A DNA stretch of 61,773 nucleotides from Planctomycetota bacterium (GCA_024276195.1 JAJRXR010000027.1:1-61773); one strand, 5' to 3'. Counted from the first letter of the stretch, positions 17,752-26,991 are shown. Translations and numbers: made by a program. The notes: generated by a model from the sequence alone, not told the origin.

Positions 17752-19206
17752 GTGACCAGCATAACCAGCCAGACTCGGATCGAGAAGGACTCCATGGGCG
17801 AGATGGAGGTGCCCGCGGGGGTTCTCTACGGCGCCTCGACCCAGCGGGCGGTGCTCAACTTCCCGGTCTCGGGGCGGCGCGTGCCCGATGATGTGATCCT
17901 CGCGTACGCGATGCTCAAGGGCAGCGCGGCGTCGGTCAACGTGGGGCTGGGCAAGCTGGACCAGGACCGGGGCGCCGCGATCATGAGCGCGTGCCGCCAG
18001 ATTTTGCACGGCCTCGATGAACACGCTGGGCTGGGGACGCACTTCCCGATCGATATCTTTCAGACCGGCTCGGGGACCAGCACCAACATGAACGTCAACG
18101 AGGTCGTCGCCAACCTCGTCTGCCTGGCCCGGGGGGCGCCGATCGGATCGAGCAAGAGCAAGGACTACCTCGAAGGCGGCGGCGTCCACCCGAACGACCA
18201 TGTGAACATGGGGCAGTCGTCCAACGACACGTTCCCGACGGCGATGCACGTCGGGGCGGCGCTGGCGATCAAGAACGACCTTTTGCCCGCGATCGAGCGG
18301 TTGCGCCAGGATTTGGACGCGAAAGCCAAGGCGTGGGACTCGATCGTCAAGATCGGTCGCACGCACATCCAGGACGCGACACCGATCCGGTTGGGACAGG
18401 AGTTCTCGGGGTACGCGGCCCAGATGCGCCACGCCGAGGAACGCCTGCACCGGGCGCTGCACACGCTCGGCGAGCTGGCGCTGGGCGGGACAGCAGTTGG
18501 CACGGGGATCAACACCCACCCGGAGTTTGGCGCTCGCGTTGCGGCGGAGCTGACCGAAGAAACCGGCATTCACTTCCGCGAGGCGAGCAACCACTTCGAG
18601 GCGCAGCACGCCAAGGACGCGGTGGTCGAGGCGAGCGGGCATCTCAAGACGATCGCGGTGAGCATCTCGAAGATCGCGGGAGATATTCGCCTGATGGGGT
18701 GCGGCCCGCGCTGCGGGATCGGGGAGCTGAAGCTCGCGAGTGTGCAGCCGGGCTCGAGCATCATGCCGGGCAAGGTGAACCCGGTGATCTGCGAGTCGGC
18801 GGTGATGGTGTGCTGCCAAGTGATCGGCAACGACGCGGCGGTGACAACGGGGGCTCTGGGGGGTGTGGGGTCGATCCTGGACTTGAACGTGGCGATGCCG
18901 ATGATGGCGGCGAACCTGCTGGACTCGATCCACCTGCTGGCGGGGGCCAGCCGCATCATGAGCGATAAGCTGCTGGCGGGGCTGGAGGCGGACGAGGAGC
19001 GGTGCAAGAGCCTGATCGAGGGGTCGCTGGCGATGTGTACGTCGCTGGTGCCGGTGCTTGGGTACGACCGATCGGCAGCCCTGGCCTATCAGGCGTTCCG
19101 CGAGGGAAAGACGATCCGCGAGGTGGCCCTGGCGGAGCAAGTGCTTTCCCCTGAGGAGCTGGATAAGCTGCTGGATGCGAGGTCAATGACAGAGCCAGAG
19201 GGTTGA
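17752..19206 (+). CDS. fumC: Fumarate hydratase class II
   Basis: A 484-residue, oxygen-stable fumarase of the aspartase/fumarase superfamily that hydrates fumarate to malate in the TCA cycle. It shows TGSGTSTNMNVNEV, GGGVHPNDHVNMGQSSNDTFPTAMH, IGRTHIQDATPI (catalytic His region) and the superfamily signature GSSIMPGKVNPV with the active-site Ser loop. The GTG at 17752 has GGAGG 7 bases upstream and begins TSITSQTRIEKDSMGEMEVP, matching the family N-terminus; the frame is open farther upstream without similarity. Length is slightly above the usual ~465 residues. Confidence 0.94.
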   Translation: MTSITSQTRIEKDSMGEMEVPAGVLYGASTQRAVLNFPVSGRRVPDDVILAYAMLKGSAASVNVGLGKLDQDRGAAIMSACRQILHGLDEHAGLGTHFPIDIFQTGSGTSTNMNVNEVVANLVCLARGAPIGSSKSKDYLEGGGVHPNDHVNMGQSSNDTFPTAMHVGAALAIKNDLLPAIERLRQDLDAKAKAWDSIVKIGRTHIQDATPIRLGQEFSGYAAQMRHAEERLHRALHTLGELALGGTAVGTGINTHPEFGARVAAELTEETGIHFREASNHFEAQHAKDAVVEASGHLKTIAVSISKIAGDIRLMGCGPRCGIGELKLASVQPGSSIMPGKVNPVICESAVMVCCQVIGNDAAVTTGALGGVGSILDLNVAMPMMAANLLDSIHLLAGASRIMSDKLLAGLEADEERCKSLIEGSLAMCTSLVPVLGYDRSAALAYQAFREGKTIREVALAEQVLSPEELDKLLDARSMTEPEG

Positions 19207-19309
19207 CCTGAGTGATGGTTTGGTCGGGTCTGGGGTGAGATCCACCTGTCGGGACGACATTCTGGGCATTCGGGGGAGAATGCGGGATCCGTCAGGGAAG
19301 GCGAGAGCG

Positions 19310-19315
19310 TATACT
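19310..19315 (+). promoter_or_regulatory. Candidate -10 element before the structured leader
   Basis: TATACT sits about 7 bases before the first stem-loops of the structured region that leads into the S8 protease gene. No good -35 hexamer is seen at 16-18 bases upstream. The same TATACT hexamer occurs in the rpsB promoter at 31566-31571. Confidence 0.35.
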
Positions 19316-19321
19316 CTCAGT

Positions 19322-19640
19322 GCCAGACTCCCGCGCGACGTGCCGGGAGGGCGGATCGGCCTTGGACCCCCACTCCTGCGTTTCCCGCAACGGGAGGCGA
19401 ATGGCCGATCGAAGGGAGTGTCGGAAAGACCGACAATGTGCCTGTCGTGAAAGAACTCACGAGCAAGGCGACCCCGGGAGACGGTACACTGCCCTACGGA
19501 ACGGATCGGACCGGGAGACCGGCGTCGATAGAGACGCACGACCCGAGGAAGACCGAATCCGGCGTCGCAGTGAAGGCCGCAAGCGACGACGTGGGGCTGG
19601 CTGCCCAGCGAGGGCAGCACGAGCCATAGATACGGAGGCA
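19322..19640 (+). ncRNA. Structured RNA / 5' leader upstream of the S8 protease
   Basis: The 440-base gap between fumC and the protease has no convincing gene but a dense run of perfect inverted repeats. A long-range GATCGGCC/GGCCGATC pair is at 19354-19361 and 19403-19410. GTCGG-AAAGA-CCGAC is at 19420-19434 and TCGTGA-AAGAAC-TCACGA at 19445-19462. CCGG-GAGA-CCGG is at 19511-19522 and GCGTC-GATAGA-GACGC at 19522-19537. GTCGC...GCGAC is at 19564-19587 and GCTGCCC-AGCGA-GGGCAGC at 19600-19618. Several loops share GAAAGA-like purines. The last hairpin ends about 15 bases before the protease ribosome binding site. It could be a riboswitch-like leader or a separate small RNA; I cannot match it to a known family. 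Confidence 0.5.
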
Positions 19641-19646
19641 TCAGCA

Positions 19647-22367
19647 ATGACCAAGAGGCGCCCAATGCAGACCATCCAGCCCGTAGCCCCACGAAGTCAG
19701 AAGCGTCTCGCAGCGGCGGGGCTGTTGGCCTTTGCGCTGGCTGCGGGAACCACGATGGCGGCAGAGCCTGGCACTGGCGCGGTTGGCGGCGGGGAAGCCG
19801 GGGCTGGCCCCGGTGATGGCGTTGGCGCGATCGGCGCGGCGCGGGTGCTGATGATTCCGATGGGCAAGGGTGATATCCCGCTCCGGGTCGAGAACCCGGG
19901 CGCGAAGGTCAGCGCCGCGCAGCACGCGCAGGCCGGGCCGGCGATTGCAGGCGCTACCCAGCCCGACTTCGGGTACAAGGTCGCCAACCGCATCATCGTT
20001 CGATCCGGCACGACAGCTCGCGCGGTTGACGCGATCCGGCGGATCGAGGCCCGCACCGGGGAGGCGTTCAACGCGCAGATCAGCATCGAGAGCCTGGCCG
20101 GGGTCACGGGAACAACCGTGTTCGAGCTCGACTCGATCGCGGACGCCGTGCGCCTTGCGAAGCGGCTCCGCGATGAGAAGGGGATCGAGCATGTCTCGGT
20201 GGAGATGCAGGAGCCGCGCTCGAACCGGGGCAGCGGTCTCTCGACCGACCCGCTCGTGCCTTTGCAGTGGCACCTGCTCAACACGATGAACCCCGGGGTG
20301 GATCACGACCTGGTCCCGCTGTACGAGGCGGGCCTGAGCGGCGCGGGGATTACCGTTGGGGTTCTCGATGCGAGCGTAAATGCGTCCCAGCGCAACCACC
20401 CCGAGCTGAGCCAGAACTACAGCGCGCAGCTCTCGATGTTTGAAGACCCTAACTCGCTGTTCATGAGTCATGGAACTTCCGTGACCGGGCTGATCGGGGC
20501 CAAGTCAAACGGGGGGGGCGTCGCGGGTGTGTCGCCGAACGCCCGACTGATCTCGCTGACCAACGGGACGAGTGTTGTTGAGGTTCAGGCGCACCGCTGG
20601 AAGAACTTCATCACTCATGTCAAGAACCATTCGTGGGGACCGGTGTGGGGGCAGCCGTTCAATGAGCCTGACCAGATGTACATGGATCCGATGCTCTTCC
20701 CGACATTCGGGGTGCAGGCCGAGTGGGGCGCGAACGACCTGTTCCCGTCGTCAAACACGGGTCTGGCGATCGCCGCCGGGGGGACAGTTGGGCGGGGGCA
20801 GAAGGGCATCGTGGTGACATGGGCCGGCGGCAACGAGGCCAGCGGGCTCAGCCCGGCGCAGCTCGGGGTCGGGAACATGATCGGGATCCCGTCGCTCACT
20901 TATATTAATGGCGTCGGCTTTATGGGACCGACCTTTGGCAACCTCATCACAGAGGGGAGTGGTACCTGGCCGCTGCGCAGCTATGGCGCCAGGACGGAGT
21001 TTGATCCGTACGTCAGCTCCAGGCACACGCTTGCGATAGCCGCTGTCGGCGAGGACAACACGATCGCCTCGTACTCGACCACGGGAACGGCGATCTTTGC
21101 TTCCGCGTACACCTCCGGCGATACCGGGCGTGGGATCACGACGATCAGCCAGATCAACGACCCCAGCGCTTACGATCCCACTGTCGCTGGCGAGGGGTTC
21201 GACACCATGTTCGGCGGCACGAGCGCGGCGGCCCCGATCGCTGCGGGGATCTTCAGCCTGCTGATGGAGGCTCGCCCCGACCTGACGCTGCGTGATATCA
21301 AGCACATCATTGAACGCACCGCCATTCGCCTGAACTTCGACCCGACGAACCCGTACTTCGTGAGCGGGGGGACATCGTTCTGGGAGGCCAACGGCGCGTT
21401 CCTTGTCGATGGGCGCGACGTGGCGCACAGCGACCAGTACGGGTTCGGTCTGATCGACGCCAAAGCTGCGTATGACCTTGCGATGGTCTGGCCAGGGCTT
21501 CCGCCTCAGGAGGTTCTCGTTCGCATGCGGGACGAGGAGTTTGCCGAAGAGCTCCCGCTTGATATCCCGGACGCGACGTTCGTGGAGACCGTCCCGGGCG
21601 TGACATTCACGGCGGCGCCAGGAGAAACAGTCTTTGTCAACTTCTGCGTCCGCTACAACTACGTGGTTGAAGAGGTCGAGGTCATCATTAACGCAACCGG
21701 TTCCGCCCCGGGCGACCTCTTTATCCGCCTTGTCAGCCCTCACGGCACGAGTTCCGTGCTGCACATGCCGCGGATTGACAACACGTCCGGGCAGATCGGC
21801 GGGATGGAAGCCGCGTTCCTCGATACCTCGATGCTGACGTACAAGCACTGGGGCGAGTTTGCCGGCGGCGAATGGATGCTGGGTTTCACGGACTACCGCC
21901 CCGACGAAGACCTTGAGGTCGGCGAGATCGACGACGACACCATGATGCCGATCGATGTCTTCAACGTCTTCCCGCTCGTCGGAAACATCCCGACACTCCC
22001 GGGGGATCCGATGGGCGATGATAAGTCGATTATCAGCTATGAGGTTCGGATCTACGGGTACAACGTCGGAGCGACCAACTTCAGCGCGTGCGAGAACCCG
22101 CAGAACTCGGTGTGCCCGCACGATATCGACGCCGACGGCATCGTCACCGTCCTCGACCTGATCCTGTTCATGGAACTGTGGGAGAACATGGAGCCGATCG
22201 GCGACTGGGAGCAGGACGGCGACTGGGACTTCTTCGACTTCCTGCTCTTCTTCCAGTCGTGGACCCCCGGCTACTGCGCGTTCAACCCTGATCCCGACAA
22301 CAACGACGCCGCCGGTGGGCGCCCGCGTCCGGGTGAGGACGGCACCGGGAACGAACGCCCGATCTGA
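19647..22367 (+). CDS. Secreted subtilisin-family (S8) serine protease with P-domain and dockerin-like C-terminus
   Basis: A 906-residue exported protease. A signal peptide (about residues 20-38) is followed by an I9-like propeptide region and an S8 catalytic domain with Asp241 (TVGVLDASV), His275 (SHGTSVTGLIGA), oxyanion Asn396 (WAGGNEA) and Ser526 (FGGTSAAAPIAAG). Next is a proprotein-convertase P-like beta domain (about 680-800; GDLFIRLVSPHGTSS, GEWMLGFTDY). The C-terminus carries a tandem EF-hand/dockerin-like module (DIDADGIVTVLDLILFMELW and DWDFFDFLLFFQSW), typical of planctomycete secreted proteins and probably for cell-surface anchoring or sorting. The ATG at 19647 has GGAGG 8 bases upstream. 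It is preceded by the structured leader and followed by an intrinsic terminator. Confidence 0.88.
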   Translation: MTKRRPMQTIQPVAPRSQKRLAAAGLLAFALAAGTTMAAEPGTGAVGGGEAGAGPGDGVGAIGAARVLMIPMGKGDIPLRVENPGAKVSAAQHAQAGPAIAGATQPDFGYKVANRIIVRSGTTARAVDAIRRIEARTGEAFNAQISIESLAGVTGTTVFELDSIADAVRLAKRLRDEKGIEHVSVEMQEPRSNRGSGLSTDPLVPLQWHLLNTMNPGVDHDLVPLYEAGLSGAGITVGVLDASVNASQRNHPELSQNYSAQLSMFEDPNSLFMSHGTSVTGLIGAKSNGGGVAGVSPNARLISLTNGTSVVEVQAHRWKNFITHVKNHSWGPVWGQPFNEPDQMYMDPMLFPTFGVQAEWGANDLFPSSNTGLAIAAGGTVGRGQKGIVVTWAGGNEASGLSPAQLGVGNMIGIPSLTYINGVGFMGPTFGNLITEGSGTWPLRSYGARTEFDPYVSSRHTLAIAAVGEDNTIASYSTTGTAIFASAYTSGDTGRGITTISQINDPSAYDPTVAGEGFDTMFGGTSAAAPIAAGIFSLLMEARPDLTLRDIKHIIERTAIRLNFDPTNPYFVSGGTSFWEANGAFLVDGRDVAHSDQYGFGLIDAKAAYDLAMVWPGLPPQEVLVRMRDEEFAEELPLDIPDATFVETVPGVTFTAAPGETVFVNFCVRYNYVVEEVEVIINATGSAPGDLFIRLVSPHGTSSVLHMPRIDNTSGQIGGMEAAFLDTSMLTYKHWGEFAGGEWMLGFTDYRPDEDLEVGEIDDDTMMPIDVFNVFPLVGNIPTLPGDPMGDDKSIISYEVRIYGYNVGATNFSACENPQNSVCPHDIDADGIVTVLDLILFMELWENMEPIGDWEQDGDWDFFDFLLFFQSWTPGYCAFNPDPDNNDAAGGRPRPGEDGTGNERPI

Positions 22368-22409
22368 CCGTTCGTCCGTTCGGCGTCCAAACTTTCGCAC
22401 GACAAGACA

Positions 22410-22440
22410 GGCCCGCCTCTGCAAGAGGCGGGCCTTTTCT
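22410..22440 (+). terminator. Intrinsic terminator after the S8 protease
   Basis: A perfect ten-base stem (GGCCCGCCTC / GAGGCGGGCC, loop TGCAA) is followed by TTTTCT, 43 bases after the protease stop. It lies between two converging transcription units (the protease and the minus-strand tRNA gene) and may stop both. Confidence 0.9.
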
Positions 22441-22522
22441 ATTCGCTCGCAGATCATGAAAAACGAGCTGGTCGCGGAGAGGATCCTCAGGGAACGCCTC
22501 CCGCGAACTCGAACCGATCCAA

Positions 22523-22596
22523 TGGGCGCAACAGGACTCGAACCTGTGACCTCTGCCATGTGACGGCAGCGCTCTAGCCAACTGAGCTATGCGCCC
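22523..22596 (-). tRNA. tRNA-Val (anticodon CAC)
   Basis: The minus strand folds as a complete tRNA. The acceptor is GGGCGCA paired with TGCGCCC, the D-arm GCTC...GAGC, the anticodon stem CTGCC/GGCAG with the 7-base loop GTCACAT (U33 then CAC), and the T-arm ACAGG-TTCGAGT-CCTGT. CCA is not encoded; the discriminator is A. The anticodon CAC reads GUG, i.e. valine. Confidence 0.95.
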
Positions 22597-22654
22597 GGGC
22601 ATGGATTATCACTCGCTCTCGGCGCGGTGTCCACCCGGGGCGGGCGGAATGGGC

Positions 22655-23191
22655 TCAGGGTGTGCTGAGCGTCAGCTCGACGCGCCGTCCGGAGGCGTGG
22701 CGGATGACCAGCGTCCGGCTTTGCTCATCGATCGCGTCGAGGGTCCAGCCGGGAGCGACTTTTGAGCCGACGGAGCGGATGCGCGAGTCGATGACGGCGA
22801 TGGGGCCAGCTCGGCGTGACATGATCGCGGAGACCCGGAGCGAGGGGTCCTCACGTGAGAACTGCGCGGGCTGTTGGACGAGGGATGTCCCAGAAACGAT
22901 GGGTGTATCGCCGGATCCAGCTTCCACTTCTTGCGCGGGGAAGGGGCTGGCGGAGATCCCGCTCTCGAAGAGCTGGCGGGCGTACTGAGCCGCAGCGCCG
23001 AGCACGCCCTCGGGCGCTGGCTGAGAGAGCTCAAGGCTCGGGAGCGATGGGGATGCGAGTTGCACGTCTCCGGTCGCTGCAAACGATTGCTGCGGGCCAG
23101 CGAAGCGGATCAGCACGACGGCCAGCACCGGGGCGAGCACGGCGCCGGTGCGCATGATGCGGGCTTGTCGGAGGATGGGGTCGGTGCTCAC
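22655..23191 (-). CDS. PilP/GspB-like inner-membrane secretion protein
   Basis: A 178-residue protein with one N-terminal TM helix (about 15-32), a Pro/Ser-rich periplasmic linker and a small C-terminal beta domain (RVSAIMSRRAGPIAVIDSRIRSVGSKVAPGWTLDAI). The pattern is like the homology region of GspB/GspC or PilP proteins that link the inner-membrane platform to the secretin. It is the last gene of the minus-strand pseudopilus operon; its start overlaps the stop of the PilO-like gene by four bases. The assignment rests on domain layout and position, not on strong motifs. Confidence 0.6.
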   Translation of the reverse strand: MSTDPILRQARIMRTGAVLAPVLAVVLIRFAGPQQSFAATGDVQLASPSLPSLELSQPAPEGVLGAAAQYARQLFESGISASPFPAQEVEAGSGDTPIVSGTSLVQQPAQFSREDPSLRVSAIMSRRAGPIAVIDSRIRSVGSKVAPGWTLDAIDEQSRTLVIRHASGRRVELTLSTP

Positions 23192-23802
23192 GGGGCGTCC
23201 TCCTTGAACACATCAAAGGCCGCGAGCCCGCCCTCGACCTGGTAGTGCGTCGTCCGGACGGAGGCCCGGATCTGGGCGCCGAGGTCTTGGGTGAGCGCTG
23301 GGCTGATTCTGAACGAGTCGACCCTGGCCATGCCGAGTTCATTCTGGATGGCGCGGATGAAGCGTGCGACGCCCTCGTAGCTGCCGACGAGCTCGATGCT
23401 GTAGCCGAGCTCGATGAAGACGGGCGCGTCCTCCTGCTCGTCCTGAGACGGAACGACGGCGCTACCGCGCCGGGGTTCGAGGCGTTCGATGACGACGCCG
23501 TAGCGGTTGGCGATCTCGTCGATGGCCTCGTATATCTGTGACGCATCGGACGAAACGGCCCAGAGCTGCTCGATCGCGGTGGCGGATGAGCGAAGGTCCG
23601 CGATCGTCTCGGCGGGCGTCTGTTCGCCCTGCATGATCTGGATCTGCCCGGCCTCGATCTCGGACTGAGCCGCGGCGAGGCTCGCCTGCTGAGCTTCAAG
23701 GTTGTCTCGCATCGGTCGGACCCCGAAGTACCACGCGGCGCTGGCGACCGCAGAGGCAACGCACAAGCGAACAATATAGCTACGCGCGGCTGATGTGTTC
23801 AT
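23188..23802 (-). CDS. PilO/GspM-like assembly platform protein
   Basis: A 204-residue bitopic protein. TM helix at about 7-25 (YIVRLCVASAVASAAWYFG), then a coiled-coil-rich stretch (RDNLEAQQASLAAAQSEIEAGQIQIMQ) and a ferredoxin-like periplasmic domain (VFIELGYSIELVGSYEGVARFIRAIQNELGMARVDSFRIS), the hallmark layout of PilO/GspM. It lies between the PilM-PilN-like gene and the PilP/GspB-like gene with four-base overlaps on each side, matching the canonical M-N-O-P order. Confidence 0.8.
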   Translation of the reverse strand: MNTSAARSYIVRLCVASAVASAAWYFGVRPMRDNLEAQQASLAAAQSEIEAGQIQIMQGEQTPAETIADLRSSATAIEQLWAVSSDASQIYEAIDEIANRYGVVIERLEPRRGSAVVPSQDEQEDAPVFIELGYSIELVGSYEGVARFIRAIQNELGMARVDSFRISPALTQDLGAQIRASVRTTHYQVEGGLAAFDVFKEDAP

Positions 23803-25469
23803 GGCGACACCTCCGCCCGCGTTTCATGATCGCCCGCGCCGGCGCCCGCGTTCGGGATCGACGGCGAGAACATTCGAGGGGTCAGGCGCAGCGCGAACTG
23901 CTTGGCGGTTGTATCGCCGTATTCAACCAGGCTTGTAGAACCGAGCTGGACCTCCTCGAACAGAGGCGAGGTGCGGAGGCTCTCGATGAGCTGACTCAGG
24001 CTGTTTCCGGCGTCGGCATCGAGCTCCGCCGCCCCCTCGATTGTGATCCGCGCGACGCCCTCCTCGCGGAACCCTCTGATGTCGCGGAAGTGGATGGTGT
24101 CCGAGCCCAGCGCTCCGAGCTCGGCCATCACGGCAAACCAGTCTGGGCGTTTCCCAAGATGGCCCCGGGTCATGGTGGCGGCTGTCTCGAGTGAATCGGC
24201 GAGCGTGTTGGCGAGTTCGCACTGCTCGCGGTGATCTCTGACCTGGACGAGGCTCGGCTCGTTGGCGCGGAGCGTCTTGGCGCCCTCGACCCGCTTTGAG
24301 TACAAGAAGCCGCCCTCGGCGGCGAGCACGAGCCCGGCGCAGAGCACGCCCGTGCGAACACCCGCCGAGATGAGGCGCGAGGCGTTCTGCTCGGAAACAA
24401 TCCGCGGCACGAGGCGCAGCCCCGGGGCGTCGTCTTCGATGAGATCGTGCTCCAGGCTCAGCTCAGAGCAGACCGAGTCCGGATCGAACCGTGCCCAGGT
24501 CGGATCCACGCACACCTCGTTGTCAATCGAGAGGCTCAGAGGATCAATGAACCCCCGGATCGCGGCGCCTGGACCGGTCAGGCGGAGCTTCTGATTCTTT
24601 GTGCTGACCTGTGGGATTCCGAAGCGGATCGTCTGCTTGATCTCGATGCAATACCGCTGGAGGACGGGCTGGAGCAGGGGCATGATTCTGCGGGTCAGCT
24701 CGGCCTCGGGAGCCGCCTTGTCGCTGGTGGGCAGCCCAACTTCGAAAAGGCGTTCGCGAGCTTCGGCGTGATTCGAGCAGATCTCGGAGACGCCGCCTTC
24801 ATCAACGTCTTGGCGGAGGCCGCGTGCGAGGGCCTCGACGAGCAGGGAGAAGCCGAAGTCGATCGAGCGGATGGATTGGAGTGTACCGGAGCCGCCGCTG
24901 GCGATGATGGTGGTGCGTTCGCCGAGATAGCACGTCACCGAGCCGTCATCCTCGCGTGAGGTGACGTCCTTGATGACAGATCGCAGCGCGATGGAGCGGG
25001 TGGGGATGAGGGCGTCGAGGCGGCAGCCGCACCGAGAGAGCCAGGCAAAAATAGCCTGCGCGTTGAGGTCACGATCCGCCGCAACGAGCACGTTTGCGCC
25101 GCTCTTGTGGCCCAGGCGCATGGCGCTCGAAATGTATGCGAGACCCGAGCTGGAGATGTTCTCGACAACTTCCAGGCGGGCGGCGTCGATGCCCTCATCG
25201 CCCGCGTCGGGTGCGTTTTTGACTTCGGTGATCGATCCAGGGCTGGTGTAGAGCACGCTGGTCTTAATGTCTTTGGGCACGCCGAGCGCGCGAAGCATCG
25301 AGCTGAGCGTGACATCGTACGGCGAGAGCCCCTCGCCCCACGCCTCGTCCCAGACGGCCGGGCTCAGCTTGGCCCGCTTGGTTGCGCGGACGCGCTTGCC
25401 GACCACGAGCGCAGCGTCGATCTGCGATGGTGCGAGGCTGAGGATCAGGCGAGATTGTCCGAAACGCAT
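23799..25469 (-). CDS. PilM-PilN-type fusion (GspL-like) assembly platform protein
   Basis: A 556-residue protein. The first ~370 residues look like the cytoplasmic actin-like PilM/GspL domain (SLAPSQIDAALVVGKRV; SSMLRALGVPKDIKTSVLY; CYLGERTTIIASGGSGTLQSIRSIDFG). One TM helix (about 385-405, TGVLCAGLVLAAEGGFLY) leads to a coiled coil and a PilN-like periplasmic domain (HFRDIRGFREEGVARITIEGAA; LIESLRTSPLFEEVQLGS). This is the GspL arrangement, or a natural PilM-PilN fusion. The ATG at 25469 was preferred to one 14 codons earlier because the fold begins there. The downstream PilO-like gene overlaps by four bases. Confidence 0.8.
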   Translation of the reverse strand: MRFGQSRLILSLAPSQIDAALVVGKRVRATKRAKLSPAVWDEAWGEGLSPYDVTLSSMLRALGVPKDIKTSVLYTSPGSITEVKNAPDAGDEGIDAARLEVVENISSSGLAYISSAMRLGHKSGANVLVAADRDLNAQAIFAWLSRCGCRLDALIPTRSIALRSVIKDVTSREDDGSVTCYLGERTTIIASGGSGTLQSIRSIDFGFSLLVEALARGLRQDVDEGGVSEICSNHAEARERLFEVGLPTSDKAAPEAELTRRIMPLLQPVLQRYCIEIKQTIRFGIPQVSTKNQKLRLTGPGAAIRGFIDPLSLSIDNEVCVDPTWARFDPDSVCSELSLEHDLIEDDAPGLRLVPRIVSEQNASRLISAGVRTGVLCAGLVLAAEGGFLYSKRVEGAKTLRANEPSLVQVRDHREQCELANTLADSLETAATMTRGHLGKRPDWFAVMAELGALGSDTIHFRDIRGFREEGVARITIEGAAELDADAGNSLSQLIESLRTSPLFEEVQLGSTSLVEYGDTTAKQFALRLTPRMFSPSIPNAGAGAGDHETRAEVSP

Positions 25470-25601
25470 GACGAGAATGCCCCCGATGGACGTGCCAGTC
25501 TGGGCGCACAATCGCCCAGACGACGAAGCGGATATCGGCCTGATCCGAGGCCCACTTTCGGGTGGTTTGGCGGCACAGGCGCGGTTATCGGGACCGAGCA
25601 G

Positions 25602-25973
25602 CTACTGGATTTCGAGGTTGATCCGGCGACGGGCGAGGCCTGCGCGCCCTTCGATGATGACGGTCCCGACGCCACTCGGGGGCGTCTGAACGAACTCGAT
25701 GGTCTGCGACCCGAGGTCGATCTGAGCGCCGGTGACGGGCAGCGTCTCACCCGAGGCGACGGACCGGAAGATGATGATGGCGCCGCTTTCGGCGGCGTAG
25801 AACGCCCGAGCGGTCTCGACTCTGATCGCCGAGGCCTGAGTATCGCCCTGGGCGCCACCGATCGCGGCGATGACGACGAAGCTGATCATGGCAAAGACGA
25901 TCACGAGCACCGCGATGGCGATGCCGCGCCGAGACGTCGCGGGGCGGGGTGGGTTGGTCGGCGGGTGTGTCAT
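25602..25973 (-). CDS. Small pilus-assembly/PilX-like membrane protein
   Basis: A 123-residue protein with one N-terminal TM helix (RRGIAIAVLVIVFAMISFVVIAAIG) followed by ETARAFYAAESGAI, the AFYAAESG element common in PilX/GspK-like minor pilin partners. The leader lacks the standard FTLIE motif, as in PilX and GspK. It lies 3 bases after the GspJ-like gene's stop and before a 132-base gap to the PilM-PilN gene. Probably a minor pseudopilin of the same machine. Confidence 0.65.
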   Translation of the reverse strand: MTHPPTNPPRPATSRRGIAIAVLVIVFAMISFVVIAAIGGAQGDTQASAIRVETARAFYAAESGAIIIFRSVASGETLPVTGAQIDLGSQTIEFVQTPPSGVGTVIIEGRAGLARRRINLEIQ

Positions 25974-25976
25974 GGC

Positions 25977-26504
25977 TCAGTCCCCGATCCTGGCGCGTGC
26001 GAACGCCGAGCCGGTGAGCGTCATGCCTCCGGTCGTCAGAGTGATGTTGAACCGCTGGGTGGTGGTCGGGTCGCCGATGGCGTCTTTGATACCATCATCG
26101 CTGATGTAGTCGATGCGAAAGAGCGTGACATCGCGGCACAGCGGCGAATCGGGCTGCCCGGATTCGAGGTAATACAGATCGGTCCCGGAGAGGCTCAGCC
26201 CACGCCCATCGGCGAAGACGATGCGGTCGGTCTGCGCGGTTGTGATATCCAGCCCACCGACCGGGGTTGTTCCCTCGGCCTCGCGCAGGAGGCGGATGCA
26301 CCGCTCGAGGGCGAAAGCGATGCGCTCGGTGTCCTTGCGGGCTCGTGTGGCGGAGGCATAGGCGTCCGCCGCCGAGGCGATAACGGGGAAGACCGACGCG
26401 GAGATCACGGACATGATCAGGATCGAGGCGACGAGCTCGAGCAGCGTCAGACCCCGGGCGAAGCGGCGCCCTCGCGTGATAGATGCAGGAGAAGGAGTGC
26501 TCAT
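25977..26504 (-). CDS. Minor pseudopilin, GspJ/PilW-like
   Basis: A 175-residue protein with prepilin motif GLTLLELVASILIMSVISASVF (Gly before LTLLE). The C-terminal domain is beta-rich (ITTAQTDRIVFADGRGLSLSGTDLYYLESG), as in GspJ/PilW. It overlaps the GspI-like gene by four bases. Within the operon it would contribute to the tip of the pseudopilus. Confidence 0.8.
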   Translation of the reverse strand: MSTPSPASITRGRRFARGLTLLELVASILIMSVISASVFPVIASAADAYASATRARKDTERIAFALERCIRLLREAEGTTPVGGLDITTAQTDRIVFADGRGLSLSGTDLYYLESGQPDSPLCRDVTLFRIDYISDDGIKDAIGDPTTTQRFNITLTTGGMTLTGSAFARARIGD

Positions 26505-26989
26505 GGTCCCATCTCCGCGACCACCGTCGTGATCGGCATGTTGATATCGCCTGCACTGGCCGAGGGGTAGGTGATCGTGACGGTGATCCGGCGGTACACG
26601 TCGAGCTGGGTATCGCCCGAGATGACGCCATCGGCCTGGGCGAGCGGGCCGATCGTGATGGCGTAAGTAAACCGGAGCGTGGTGTAGGCGTTTGTCATGC
26701 CGTCGATGCGCGCGATCAGCCCCACAACTGGTGTATTGAAGTAGGCGTCGGCATCGGCGAGAGCATCGAATCCGAGCCCGGGAGCCGAGCTGTGGACATC
26801 CGCAAGGATCTGCTCCATCACGCTCGTGCCCAGGATCGTCGCCCGGGTCGCGTTGATCGCGTCGGCCCTGGTCGAGGCGGCAGAATCGAGCAACTGGAGC
26901 GAGGGCGGAACCGAGATCGCCATGACCAAGATGACAACCACGGCCTCGATCAGGCTGAAACCGCGTGTGCTGGTTGGTCGCCTGCGCAT
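26501..26989 (-). CDS. Minor pseudopilin, GspI/PilV-like
   Basis: A 162-residue prepilin with the motif GFSLIEAVVVILVMAISVPPSL at the N-terminus (cleavage expected after Gly). The small C-terminal domain is the usual size for GspI/PilV. It overlaps the GspJ-like gene (ATGA) and starts 3 bases after the GspH-like gene's stop, so it is part of a tightly packed operon. Confidence 0.8.
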   Translation of the reverse strand: MRRRPTSTRGFSLIEAVVVILVMAISVPPSLQLLDSAASTRADAINATRATILGTSVMEQILADVHSSAPGLGFDALADADAYFNTPVVGLIARIDGMTNAYTTLRFTYAITIGPLAQADGVISGDTQLDVYRRITVTITYPSASAGDINMPITTVVAEMGP

Positions 26990-26991
26990 GC

